In this document: in pieces, positions 1-7,607 of the stretch
Numbering within the stretch: position 1 is the first letter of the stretch
Layout: every line of letters starts with the position of its first letter
Origin: an uncultured Eubacteriales bacterium
GTDB taxonomy: Bacteria; Bacillota; Clostridia; Oscillospirales; Acutalibacteraceae
Assembly: GCA_900321515.1 (NCBI GenBank)
Contig: ONWI01000012.1
Span: forward strand, 1 to 13,114
Length of the DNA: 13,114 nt
Direction: 5' to 3'
The notes under the pieces: generated by a model
The model's input: only the letters and a program-made list of their open reading frames with translations
What the model was told of the DNA's origin: nothing
Databases searched by the model: none
Made by a program: the position numbers and the translations under genes

Positions 1-66
1 CAAAGAGGGAGGCAATATCCGGCTCCCTCTTTGAGGGAGCTGTCAGCGAAGCTGACTGAGGGAGTG
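1..66. repeat. Palindromic intergenic repeat (REP-like/MITE-like)
   Basis: This stretch holds nested inverted repeats. GCTCCCTC (22-29) and GAGGGAGC (33-40) make a perfect 8-bp stem with a TTT loop. GTCAGC (42-47) and GCTGAC (51-56) make a perfect 6-bp stem with a GAA loop. A further GAGGGAG arm lies at 58-64, and CAAAGAGGGAG (1-11) is exactly complementary to CTCCCTCTTTG (23-33), so alternative folds compete. From memory, repeats with this CTCCCTC...CTGTCAGC...GCTGACTGAGGG layout are abundant between genes in Ruminococcus, Faecalibacterium and relatives; I could not check copy number here. No ORF is associated. The left end may continue beyond the window. Confidence 0.7.
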
Positions 67-89
67 CTTAAGTTGTGGATAGTGATGAG

Positions 90-131
90 AAAAATAATAA
101 ATAAGCCGGCTCCGGAATGTTCCGAAGCCGG
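90..131 (-). terminator. Rho-independent terminator of the O-antigen ligase-like gene
   Basis: Read on the minus strand, a 12-bp stem (plus positions 106-117 against 120-131, one G-U wobble) begins a few bases after the TAA stop at 136-138. It is followed by a T-rich tract broken by A residues (plus positions 91-104). The loop as drawn is only two bases, so the top pair is probably open. The T-rich sequence on the other side (136-143) would let it also work from the plus strand. Confidence 0.75.
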
Positions 132-135
132 TTGA

Positions 136-1350
136 TTATTTTTCGTAGATTTCGCAGAAGTTGTTGAGCCGTTTGAATACGCGTTCGTTGCGTTCGACGC
201 TGCAGCCGGACACGATAAAAATCAGGGCGAGACCGGTCTGAATGCCGAGAATCGGCACATCCGTAACTCCGTGAATCAGAGTGGCAAGTCCTGCGACCAT
301 AATCAGGCTGCGAATCTGACTGTAAATCACGCAGAACTGCGGCTTATTGAGAACCTTGATGATTCTGCCGATCATGGCGCTGAAGTAGGCGAGCCCGGCA
401 ACGCCGAAGTCCAGCATGAGGTTCAGGATAATATTGTGGGAATGCCAGCGGACGCGTTTGGCGTGAGTGCGGATGCAGATTTCGCGGTAGGCGTCCATGC
501 CGTAGCCGAAAACGGGTCTTTGCCTGATCCAGTGAATTGCGTCGCCCCAGATTTTGGAGCGCTTGTCAACGTCGTAATTGATGATATTGGAGGCGAGTCT
601 CCCCGAGAACATAGGCACGAGCAGGATCAGAATGACAAGCGACACGGTGATCAGCATAGTAACGACCACCCACTTGACGTTGTGCTTGTAATGGACGGCA
701 TAGAAGAGCAGCGCCGCGCCGAGGGCAGCCCAAGCGGTGCGGCAGTCGCAGAGCAGGATGCTGCCGAGATTGGCGAAGAGTATCACCAGATACCACGGGG
801 AATGGCGTTTTTCAAAACGGTAAAGCGCCATCAGGACAAACAGTTCAATCATGTAGCCGTAGAAATTGGGATTCCAGAAGACCGACGATGTCCGCCCGAG
901 AACGATGAAGATTTTAATGTCAAAGAGCCAGTACAACAATCTGTCGGCGACTCCGACAGCCATTGCCGCCATACTGAGGAGGAGCATCAGGTCGATTATG
1001 TTGTTGTAAAAGCGCACGCGCATGACGGTGAAAAGGTAGAGCATGAAAACCAGCATAAGCCATATCACCGCGCCGCCGAAGATACCGAGCCAGTTGCGGA
1101 AAAGCAGGGCGGGGAAGATTAGTATAGGGATAGCCGCGTAAATATAACCCGAGGATGAGACCGCCGTCATTCTCCTGCGGACTTCGGAGGAAAAGAGGGC
1201 GCGCAGAATAGCGAAGAGCGACGGAACGGCAACCAGAAAATACGGAAGAAAGAGCGCAATTGCACAGACCGTGATAATTTTCTCGTCGGTAGTGAAATCA
1301 GACCATCGCTGCAAAGCCCTTCCGAATTTGTATTTAATTTTCGCAGTCAA
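136..1350 (-). CDS. O-antigen ligase/Wzy-type polymerase family membrane protein
   Basis: The 404-residue protein has many hydrophobic segments, with about ten membrane spans estimated by eye. It carries the Wzy_C (O-antigen ligase superfamily) pattern: NPNFYG at 160-165, CRTAW near 203-207, KIWGDAI near 266-272, RPVFGYG at 278-284, and a periplasm-facing-type loop WHSHN at 302-306 leading into LDFGVAG. This family joins or polymerises undecaprenyl-linked glycans on the outer face of the membrane. In a Gram-positive cell the substrate would be a capsule or wall glycopolymer, but no glycosyltransferase neighbours show which. The start is TTG at 1350-1348; AGGAG lies about 11 bases upstream, and I see no ATG or GTG between it and the start. 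It has its own promoter and terminator, so it is monocistronic. Ligase and polymerase cannot be told apart from sequence alone. Confidence 0.85.
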   Translation of the reverse strand: MTAKIKYKFGRALQRWSDFTTDEKIITVCAIALFLPYFLVAVPSLFAILRALFSSEVRRRMTAVSSSGYIYAAIPILIFPALLFRNWLGIFGGAVIWLMLVFMLYLFTVMRVRFYNNIIDLMLLLSMAAMAVGVADRLLYWLFDIKIFIVLGRTSSVFWNPNFYGYMIELFVLMALYRFEKRHSPWYLVILFANLGSILLCDCRTAWAALGAALLFYAVHYKHNVKWVVVTMLITVSLVILILLVPMFSGRLASNIINYDVDKRSKIWGDAIHWIRQRPVFGYGMDAYREICIRTHAKRVRWHSHNIILNLMLDFGVAGLAYFSAMIGRIIKVLNKPQFCVIYSQIRSLIMVAGLATLIHGVTDVPILGIQTGLALIFIVSGCSVERNERVFKRLNNFCEIYEK

Positions 1351-1413
1351 GCCGAGATCTACTCCTTTTGTAAAAGATAGATAGGAAAAAGGTTTGACAA
1401 TACAGTCATAGTA

Positions 1414-1442
1414 ATTATAGCATAGATTTTTCCCGCTATCAA
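1414..1442 (-). promoter_or_regulatory. Sigma-A promoter of the O-antigen ligase-like gene
   Basis: On the minus strand, TTGATA (1442-1437) is followed after exactly 17 bases by TATAAT (1419-1414). This is one mismatch from consensus. Transcription should start near 1407, giving a leader of about 57 bases before the TTG codon. Confidence 0.8.
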
Positions 1443-1481
1443 CTGTATTTTTAATAATTTATCATATTTTTAGGATCAAAT

Positions 1482-1536
1482 CCAAAAAACAAAGAAGCAG
1501 CCGAAGCGCTGCAATAATCGCAACGGCTTCGGCTGC
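1482..1536 (-). terminator. Rho-independent terminator of the penicillin-binding protein gene
   Basis: On the minus strand a perfect 11-bp stem (plus GCAGCCGAAGC 1497-1507 against GCTTCGGCTGC 1526-1536) encloses a second short GC stem. It is followed by TTCTTTGTTTTTT. It lies 12 bases after the stop codon at 1548-1550. Confidence 0.85.
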
Positions 1537-1547
1537 AATGATTCGGA

Positions 1548-3974
1548 TTATCCCACTGCTTCCACGGATGAGGTTGTGGTCTTTTTAGAGGACTTTTCGG
1601 TTGTCTTGGACGATTCGGTAGTTGATTCGGTGGTTGCATCGGTCGAGGCAGTGGTGGTGGTGGTGTAGAACGAACTGGAATCGGCAAGCAGCGCGGTGAA
1701 TGATCTGGTCATGGAGCCGCCTCCGTGTATCGGACATATCGGGAGCGAGGAGTTCCTTGAATAGTAGCCCGTGGCGGTGGAACCGCAGTTGCCGCTGGCG
1801 TAGCCGCCGGTAACGGTGCAATAGGACCTTGCCACGACGTTCCTGCTGAGGTTGAAGCGCTTGGAAGGCATACCCTTGTGAGCCGCGCGCATGACGTAAG
1901 TCCAGGCCTGCATAGCATAGTTGGCGGTGTATTCCAGACGCTTGTTGTCCGCATAACCGAACCAGCACGCGCCGACATAATAGGGAGTGCCGCCGCAGAA
2001 GTAACGGTCCTTGACGTCGCTGGTGGTACCGGTCTTGCCGAAGGTATCAAATCCGCTGATTTTGGCGCTTCGGGCGGTACCGCCTCCGCCGTAGACAGGG
2101 GCGAGGAGCATCCGGTTCATGATGGAAGCCGCGTCCTCGTTCATGACTCTGACGCCGCGGGCGGTGGTGTTTTCCAGCACGGTGTTGCCCTGCTGATCCG
2201 TGACCAGCGAGTAGGTTGCGGGGGTATAGTATATGCCTCCGCTGCCGAACATGACGTAAGCCGAAGCCATTTCAAGCACCGTTACGCCGTCGGTCAGAGC
2301 GCCGACCGACATAGGCGCGAGGTTGTTGTCCTTGTCGTTGAGCTTGATGGAGAGTCTCTCGGTGAGGAACTTGAAGCTCTCCTGCGGGGTCAGATAACGG
2401 ACTATTCTTGCGGCAACGCAGTTGGCGGAGATTTCAAGGCCCTTGACGACCGGAATATTGCCTCTGTAGCGGCGGCTGTCGTTTCTCGGCCATTTGATGG
2501 TCCTGCCGTTGTCCCTGATGGTCATCTGCTCGTCGGTGACGGGGGTGGAAAATTCTATGACACCCTTTTCCACAGCCAGACCGTAAGCGCTGAGCGGCTT
2601 GATTGCCGAACCGGGCTGACGGCGCGACTGCGAGGCGTGGTTCTGGATACGGTTGGCGTTCTTGTCGCCGCGCGCGCCGACAATTGCCTTGACCTCGCCG
2701 TTGTAATTGAGTATGGCGATGGCGCACTGAGGCTGGACCGAACGCGGGAATTTGCGCCAGTAGCTTGTGTTGTTGCCGGTCTTGTTCTTGAAGATAGCCT
2801 CAGCCTTTTCCTGAAGGTCGATATCGACGTTGGCGTAGATATTGAAACCGCCGTTGTACATCTGGAAACGGGCTTCGCTCTCGGTCAGACCGTTGCGCTT
2901 CTGGAGGTCCTTGACGATGTCGGTGAAGATCTGCTCGGTGTACCAGCTCCAGTATTTTGTGGCGGAATTCTGATTCTTCGCGGCGAAGTTGAGTCTTGAA
3001 AGATAATCGTCATTGCGGGCTTCCTCGTATTCCTTTTTGGAGATGAAGCCGTTCTCATACATTTTTTTCAGAACGTAACGCTGACGCTTCTGATTTTCCT
3101 CCGGGTGATAGAAGGGGTTGTATTTGGAGGGGTACTTGGTGATGCCGACAATCGCGGCGGATTCGGAAAGGGAGAGATCCTTGGCGTTCTTGCCGAAATA
3201 GGTCTGGGACGCGGTCTGGATGCCGTTGCAGCCGTTGCCCAGCGCAATGACGTTGAGGTAGGCCTCAAGCACCTGCTGCTTGGTGTATTTTTTCTCCAGC
3301 TCAAGCGCCTTGAAAATTTCCTTGAGCTTACGGTTGACGCTGTGGGCGTCCTCCTGCGTGACGTTCTTGATAAGCTGCTGTGTAATGGTCGAGCCGCCGC
3401 GGTCGTTCTTGGAAAGACCGAGGAACATATTGGCAAAAGCGAATGTGGTGCTCTTCCAGTCCACGCCGTGATGCTTCCAGAAGCGCTCGTCCTCAACGGC
3501 GACAGCCGCCGACTTGGTATAATCGGTCATATCGTCGTAATCGACCCATTCGCGGTTTTCGGTGCCGTGCATGGTCTCGTACTTGATCATGTTCTGATCG
3601 CTGTCGTAGGCGAAAATGGTGGTGGTGTAATTGAGTTTGAGCTGGGTGAGATCGATGTCGCTCACGCTTTTGTCGAGAAATGCCAGCACATAGATCATAG
3701 CCGTAGCGCCGACAATGCAGCCGGTGATCACCATGATGAGCAAGAGGGTGGCAAATGTCTTGGCGATGTATCCGCCCGAATGCAGCAGAACCTGCGCCCA
3801 CACCGGCCTTCCCGACCTGGACGGCCTTGCGGACCTGTCGGGAGAATAATTCCTTGCTCCGGCGCGGCGAGTGCCTGCCGACTTGGAAGAACCGCTCCTG
3901 ATGCCGGCGGACGCCTTGCTGACGCCGTCCTTGACCTTTCTGGAGAAACTGTCAAACGAATCCTGAAATCCCAT
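1548..3974 (-). CDS. Class A penicillin-binding protein (bifunctional transglycosylase/transpeptidase)
   Basis: The 808-residue enzyme polymerises lipid II into glycan strands and cross-links the stem peptides outside the membrane. Residues 1-60 are a basic Ser/Arg/Gly-rich cytoplasmic tail, and 72-98 is the single membrane anchor. The GT51 domain shows EDERFWKHHG (161-170, catalytic Glu), GGSTITQQ (193-200) and KKYTKQQVLEAYLN (228-241). The transpeptidase domain has all three motifs: SAIK (S456, K459), SAN (516-518) and KTG (647-649). After it come spaced cysteines (719, 730, 747) ending in CPIH, a pattern I recall from Firmicute PBP1A relatives. The tail from 766 is Thr/Ser-rich and probably disordered on the wall side. 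The ATG at 3974 has GGGAGG 11 bases upstream. Promoter and terminator flank it, so it is monocistronic. All catalytic residues are present. Confidence 0.97.
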   Translation of the reverse strand: MGFQDSFDSFSRKVKDGVSKASAGIRSGSSKSAGTRRAGARNYSPDRSARPSRSGRPVWAQVLLHSGGYIAKTFATLLLIMVITGCIVGATAMIYVLAFLDKSVSDIDLTQLKLNYTTTIFAYDSDQNMIKYETMHGTENREWVDYDDMTDYTKSAAVAVEDERFWKHHGVDWKSTTFAFANMFLGLSKNDRGGSTITQQLIKNVTQEDAHSVNRKLKEIFKALELEKKYTKQQVLEAYLNVIALGNGCNGIQTASQTYFGKNAKDLSLSESAAIVGITKYPSKYNPFYHPEENQKRQRYVLKKMYENGFISKKEYEEARNDDYLSRLNFAAKNQNSATKYWSWYTEQIFTDIVKDLQKRNGLTESEARFQMYNGGFNIYANVDIDLQEKAEAIFKNKTGNNTSYWRKFPRSVQPQCAIAILNYNGEVKAIVGARGDKNANRIQNHASQSRRQPGSAIKPLSAYGLAVEKGVIEFSTPVTDEQMTIRDNGRTIKWPRNDSRRYRGNIPVVKGLEISANCVAARIVRYLTPQESFKFLTERLSIKLNDKDNNLAPMSVGALTDGVTVLEMASAYVMFGSGGIYYTPATYSLVTDQQGNTVLENTTARGVRVMNEDAASIMNRMLLAPVYGGGGTARSAKISGFDTFGKTGTTSDVKDRYFCGGTPYYVGACWFGYADNKRLEYTANYAMQAWTYVMRAAHKGMPSKRFNLSRNVVARSYCTVTGGYASGNCGSTATGYYSRNSSLPICPIHGGGSMTRSFTALLADSSSFYTTTTTASTDATTESTTESSKTTEKSSKKTTTSSVEAVG

Positions 3975-4026
3975 ATAAAATATCGCCTCCCGGGTGATTT
4001 GGGAAAAATGGGTTATTATCCAGATA

Positions 4027-4035
4027 ATTATAACA
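4027..4035 (-). promoter_or_regulatory. Extended -10 promoter of the penicillin-binding protein gene
   Basis: On the minus strand TGTTATAAT is a perfect extended -10 element. No good -35 hexamer is found 16-18 bases upstream, which is common when TGn is present. Transcription would begin near 4020, about 46 bases before the ATG at 3974. Confidence 0.65.
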
Positions 4036-4115
4036 CATTATTCCGTGAGTTGCACGCAATTATCAAATATTTAATAATTTTGTTACTATTGACAATCTTA
4101 CATAATTATACAGTA

Positions 4116-4143
4116 ATATTTTTGATTAATCAATCAAAAATAT
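4116..4143. repeat. AT-rich 12-bp perfect inverted repeat
   Basis: ATATTTTTGATT (4116-4127) and AATCAAAAATAT (4132-4143) are exact reverse complements around the four bases AATC. A second palindrome, TTGATTAATCAA (4122-4133), is nested in it off-centre. It lies about 85 bp upstream of the -10 of the PBP gene and downstream of the SASP terminator. It could be a binding site or a weak AT-rich hairpin; nothing in the sequence decides this. Confidence 0.5.
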
Positions 4144-4174
4144 GTAAAATTATTATTATGGCAGCGGAGCGACG

Positions 4175-4222
4175 CAAAAGAAAAATAGCGGAGAGCGGCT
4201 TGTCAGTGAGCCGGCTCTCCGC
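4175..4222 (-). terminator. Rho-independent terminator of the SASP gene
   Basis: On the minus strand a GC-rich stem of about 13 bp (plus 4188-4200 against 4209-4222, one bulged base) is followed directly by TATTTTTCTTTT. It lies about 40 bases after the SASP stop codon (4264-4266). Confidence 0.85.
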
Positions 4223-4263
4223 CATATGAGATATTCCGTAAAGTGCCGACCGGGAAAAAAGCC

Positions 4264-4464
4264 TTACTTTACGCTGTTTTCATAGGATTCGATCATCTTT
4301 TTCACCATCTGACCGCCGATGCTGCCAGCCTCGCGGGAGGTGAGATGACCGTTGTAGCCCTGCTTGAGGTTAACGCCGACTTCGTTGGCGGCTTCCATCT
4401 TGAATCTGTCGAGGGCTTCTCTTGCCTCGGGGACAACTATTCTGTTGCTTGATTTGTTGGACAT
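4264..4464 (-). CDS. Alpha/beta-type small acid-soluble spore protein
   Basis: The 66-residue protein matches the alpha/beta-type SASP family over nearly its whole length. It shows VPEAREALDRFKME, then GVNLKQGYNGHLTSREAGSI (30-49) and MVKKMIESYE (53-62). Such proteins coat and protect DNA in the dormant spore core. The sequence MEAANEVGV contains the expected site for the germination protease GPR, after E24. The start ATG at 4464 is preceded by AAAGGAG, 12 bases away. In other spore formers these genes are transcribed by sigma-G in the forespore. The gene stands alone with its own terminator. It is direct evidence that the organism, or a recent ancestor, makes spores. Confidence 0.97.
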   Translation of the reverse strand: MSNKSSNRIVVPEAREALDRFKMEAANEVGVNLKQGYNGHLTSREAGSIGGQMVKKMIESYENSVK

Positions 4465-4522
4465 AATACAACAGCACTCCTTTGATTAATATCTGAATGA
4501 TCTTATCCGTGCGCCGCAGTAT

Positions 4523-4552
4523 TATTTTGCGTCGGAAAAAACGAATATATTA
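4523..4552 (-). promoter_or_regulatory. Possible sigma-G-like promoter of the SASP gene
   Basis: On the minus strand TAATA (4552-4548) and CAAAATA (4529-4523) are 18 bases apart. Each is one mismatch from the published sigma-G elements GHATR and CATnnTA. The predicted start near 4516 would leave a leader of about 50 bases. The region is AT-rich, so a chance match is quite possible. Confidence 0.25.
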
Positions 4553-4584
4553 ATGGAATTTTTTGTGATGAAGGATTGATGACG

Positions 4585-7353
4585 TCAGTTGAATTTGAGC
4601 AGGACATAGAGCTTGGGATATTCCCAGACCAAAAGCTGAATCAGCAGCAGCGCGCCGACCACGCACCATTGCCGGAGGGAGAGGGCGGCAAATCCGGTAA
4701 GCGCGGCGACCCACGGGAGCGCAATCATGAGGGCGATCGCGGCTGCGGTGAAAAGAATGCCCAGCAGCAGCTTGTAATTGCGGAAGATACCGGCGCATGC
4801 CAGAGGCTTTTCGGAGCGGGTGCAGAAGGCGTGCAGGAGCAGACTGAGGCTCATGGCGGCGAACGCCATCGTCACGCCGGTTCTTTGACCGCATTTGTCA
4901 GGGAGGAAATACCCGTTTCCGATCATATAGGCGATAACGGAATTGAAAACTATGTATATGCTTGCCAGCCAGACGCGGTAGCTTTCAAATCTGCCGATAA
5001 GAATGCCTGTATTTTCGTCAGGCATTTTTTTCATGATATCCCTGTCGGCGGGTTCGTCGGCGAAGCAGGGCTGCACGAAGAGGAAGAGCATGAGATTGAG
5101 CAGCGCGAGCGGGAGCAGCGAGAGGATTATCTCGTGGAATATCAGTCCGCCGGCGACAATCAGCAGAGTTTCGGCGATGGCGCAGGTAATGCTGAATTCG
5201 GTGAGATTTCTCAGATTTTTCCTGATGCGCCTGCCATGCCTTATCATGGAGGAGAGGCTGACGAAGCTGCTGTCGGCAAGCGTGATGTCGGCGGCGTCAG
5301 CGGCGACGTCGGTGGCGGTGGATTCCGCCGAACAGCTCACGTCGGCGCGGTGAAGGGCGGGAGCGTCGGTCATACCGCCGGCGGTCATGAGCACGCAGGC
5401 GCCCCTGGACTGCCAGCTTCTGATAATGCGCACCTTGTCCTCCGGGGTGATGCGGGCAAAGACGGAATATTTTTCAATATCATTGGCGAGCGTTTCGTCG
5501 GACATTCCGGCAAGCATGTCGCCGGTGAGGACGCTTCCGCCGTCGGGCAGAATATTCAGCCTGCGGGCGAGCGAAGCGGCGGTTTCGGGGTGATCGCCGG
5601 TAATCATCACGGTGCGGATGCCGGCGTCGTTGCAGACGTTCACAGCGTCGCCCGCTTCATCGCGGCAGGCGTCGGCGAAGCCGAGCAGTCCGATGAAGGA
5701 CAGGTCGTGTTCCACGCTTTCGGGAGTGATTTTGGGTGGGAGCTGATCGAGCGTCTGCACGGCGACGGCGATAACGGTGAGTCCTTCGGCGAACATTTCG
5801 CCCGCGCGGCGTTCAATCTCGTCGCGGTCCACATCGAGGCATCTGGAGATGAGCGTTTCGGGAGCGCCCTTGGTGACCGACATAAATACGCCGTTCACGT
5901 TGTAGATAACCGTCATCATCCTGCGCGAACCGTCGAAGGGTATTTCGGAGTGGCGGGGATAATCCCTGAGCAGCTCCAGGATATCGCCGCCGTTGCCGGA
6001 GTATGCGCTGACAATGGCGGCGTCGATGCCGTCGCGGGAAACCGTGTCGTTTTCGGCGTCGGAATCCGCGCTGAATTTGTGGTCGCAGCAGAGCGCGCTG
6101 CAGCGCATCAGATATTTCATATCGTCCGACCAGAAGCCCTCGCTGACATTGATGGAGGAATCTCCGGCGGGCCATGCCCTGACGAGTCTGAGGCTGTTGT
6201 GGGTGAGGGTGCCGGATTTGTCGGTGCAGATCACGGAGGTGCAGCCGATGATCTCGGTCTTTTTGAAGCGGTGCAGCATAAAACCGTCCCTGCGGAGGGC
6301 GGCAATGCCCTTGGCGATGGAGCGCATCACGTTCTGTGGGAGACCGATGGGGACTGTGCAGAGCATCAGGGTCAGGAAAAACACGATACCGTCAAAGACG
6401 GCGCTTCCTCCGGAATGTCCCTGACCCGCTCTCAGATAGTCGGGGATAACCTCGAAGTTTTCGGTGACGAAGCGCCTTATGCCGTCGGAGGTGATTCTGA
6501 CGGAGCTGATGTCAAGTCCGAGGGCGTAAATGGAAAGCACGGAAATCAGAGTGCAAAGCACCAGCCAGATTCCGAATGATCGGATGCTTCCGGCGTTTTT
6601 GACCAGCGGTGTGCGGTTGCTGATGAATTTCTGACGTCTGCCGTGCTTTTTGGCGATCATGGTGCGCGAACCGGTTTCGGTGACGATCATGACGGCGCGT
6701 CCCGTGACCGCGACTGTGCCGGCATAAGCCATATTGCGGCGCTGAGAGAGAGGCGTATCCTCAGGCAGCACCGCGCCGGAATCCTTGAGGGCGGGGGTGT
6801 CGTCGCCGGTGAGCACGCGTTCGTCGCACATGAACGAACGGGTGATGAGCAGTCTGCCGTCCGCCGGGATGATATCGCCCACTTCGATCTGGATGATGTC
6901 GCCGGGGACGAGCTCTTCGGTGAGAATCTCCTTGATGAGCCCGTTGCGTCTGACGCGGACGAATTTGAGGGCGCTGCGTTTGATGTCGGCAATGGTGCTG
7001 TTGGCGGAAAGTTCCCTCGCGGAGCGCACTGTGTCGATGATGACGGTGATGAGCATGAGCGCTCCGGCGTATGCCAGGTTGAAGACCAGAGACGGCATAT
7101 CCGCTGTGCCGGCGCGGTAATGGAGCATATTGACCGCGACGGAAACGGCGGAGAATACGATCAGAATCAGGCTGAGAGGGGAGAGCAGTTTCCCCGTAAA
7201 AACAGCCAGTCCGGATCTTTTTTTGGCGGTGACCACGGTATTCACTCCGAAAGCGGCTCTGCGGACACCGGCGTTGAGGTCAGTGAGTCCCTTTTTGGGT
7301 TGAGAATCAAGTTCCTTGGCGACCTGCTCCTTTTCAGCGTTGTGCCATACCAT
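4585..7353 (-). CDS. P-type (E1-E2) cation ATPase-like protein with degenerate catalytic motifs
   Basis: The 922-residue protein has the full P-type plan: N-terminal GLTDLNAG, membrane segments, actuator domain (ELVPGDIIQIEVGDIIPADG, 147-166), phosphorylation site, nucleotide domain with KGAPE (495-499), P-domain with TGDH (585-588) and EDK (638-640), and six C-terminal spans. It most resembles the SERCA/PMCA-like P2 group. Key motifs depart from consensus. TGES is TGDD (182-185). DKTGTLT is DKSGTLT (378-384, phosphorylated Asp378 kept). TGDGVND is TAGGMTD (657-663). The M4 PEGLP is PIGLP (335-339). M6 has NLMLFLF instead of an NxxxD-type ligand set. Classical calcium, Na/K or proton pumping is therefore unlikely; it may move something else, act very slowly, or be regulatory. 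The ORF is intact, so this is not simple decay. The ATG at 7353 has AAAGGAG 11 bases upstream. No terminator is visible before the SASP gene. Confidence 0.88.
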   Translation of the reverse strand: MVWHNAEKEQVAKELDSQPKKGLTDLNAGVRRAAFGVNTVVTAKKRSGLAVFTGKLLSPLSLILIVFSAVSVAVNMLHYRAGTADMPSLVFNLAYAGALMLITVIIDTVRSARELSANSTIADIKRSALKFVRVRRNGLIKEILTEELVPGDIIQIEVGDIIPADGRLLITRSFMCDERVLTGDDTPALKDSGAVLPEDTPLSQRRNMAYAGTVAVTGRAVMIVTETGSRTMIAKKHGRRQKFISNRTPLVKNAGSIRSFGIWLVLCTLISVLSIYALGLDISSVRITSDGIRRFVTENFEVIPDYLRAGQGHSGGSAVFDGIVFFLTLMLCTVPIGLPQNVMRSIAKGIAALRRDGFMLHRFKKTEIIGCTSVICTDKSGTLTHNSLRLVRAWPAGDSSINVSEGFWSDDMKYLMRCSALCCDHKFSADSDAENDTVSRDGIDAAIVSAYSGNGGDILELLRDYPRHSEIPFDGSRRMMTVIYNVNGVFMSVTKGAPETLISRCLDVDRDEIERRAGEMFAEGLTVIAVAVQTLDQLPPKITPESVEHDLSFIGLLGFADACRDEAGDAVNVCNDAGIRTVMITGDHPETAASLARRLNILPDGGSVLTGDMLAGMSDETLANDIEKYSVFARITPEDKVRIIRSWQSRGACVLMTAGGMTDAPALHRADVSCSAESTATDVAADAADITLADSSFVSLSSMIRHGRRIRKNLRNLTEFSITCAIAETLLIVAGGLIFHEIILSLLPLALLNLMLFLFVQPCFADEPADRDIMKKMPDENTGILIGRFESYRVWLASIYIVFNSVIAYMIGNGYFLPDKCGQRTGVTMAFAAMSLSLLLHAFCTRSEKPLACAGIFRNYKLLLGILFTAAAIALMIALPWVAALTGFAALSLRQWCVVGALLLIQLLVWEYPKLYVLLKFN

Positions 7354-7411
7354 AATGACGAAGGCTCCTTTATATCAGAAATTAATTCAGCATACCTGCA
7401 TAATAATCTAT

Positions 7412-7440
7412 ATTCTATCAAAGTATTTGAAATATTTCAA
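7412..7440 (-). promoter_or_regulatory. Sigma-A promoter of the P-type ATPase gene
   Basis: On the minus strand TTGAAA (7440-7435) and TAGAAT (7417-7412) are exactly 17 bases apart, and TGA just before the -10 gives an extended -10. Transcription would start near 7405, about 52 bases before the ATG. Confidence 0.75.
7427..7440. promoter_or_regulatory. 14-bp palindrome over the -35 of the ATPase promoter (possible operator)
   Basis: TTGAAATATTTCAA is a perfect palindrome that contains the whole -35 hexamer of the leftward promoter. A dimeric repressor bound here would block RNA polymerase. It is AT-rich, so chance is possible, and no regulator gene is in the window. Confidence 0.35.
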
Positions 7441-7577
7441 GTGTCTGAGAAAATATATTATCCGGCGGGGGAAGGATATCGCCCGGTTTTGGGAAAAAGC
7501 GGCTCGGAGTGCCTTGACACTGTCATATTGTACTAAAATCTGAATTATTTATTGTGGAATGTTCTGACACTAATTGT

Positions 7578-7607
7578 TTGACAAAATAATTACAAATGTG
7601 TTATAAT
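7578..7607 (+). promoter_or_regulatory. Sigma-A promoter of the secreted protein-psd operon
   Basis: A consensus TTGACA (7578-7583) and a consensus TATAAT (7602-7607) are separated by 18 bases, and TGT before the -10 extends it. Transcription should start near 7614, about 43 bases before the ATG at 7657. This predicts strong constitutive vegetative expression. Confidence 0.85.

Noticed and set aside
271..1122. 283-codon plus-strand ORF antisense to the O-antigen ligase-like gene
   Set aside because: It has Asp/His/Glu/Val-rich composition and no signals for expression, and the opposite strand encodes a membrane protein with family motifs.
1878..4229. Two plus-strand ORFs (1878-2999 and 3105-4229) antisense to the PBP gene
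   Set aside because: Both lie against conserved GT51/transpeptidase coding sequence, lack ribosome binding sites and show shadow composition.
4500..4584. Terminator after the P-type ATPase gene
   Set aside because: The only symmetrical element is the 8-bp TGACGTCA at the stop codon, with no stem long enough and no T-run following a hairpin.
4576..6579. 667-codon plus-strand ORF antisense to the P-type ATPase
   Set aside because: The product is rich in Gly, Asp, His, Glu and Ala with no recognisable domain, no ribosome binding site and no promoter. It mirrors the codon bias of the real gene, whose family motifs are clear.
7513..7540. Second TTGACA in the divergent intergenic region as another rightward promoter
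   Set aside because: No acceptable -10 lies 16-18 bases downstream; the TAAAAT present is only 14 bases away. The promoter at 7578-7607 is far better.
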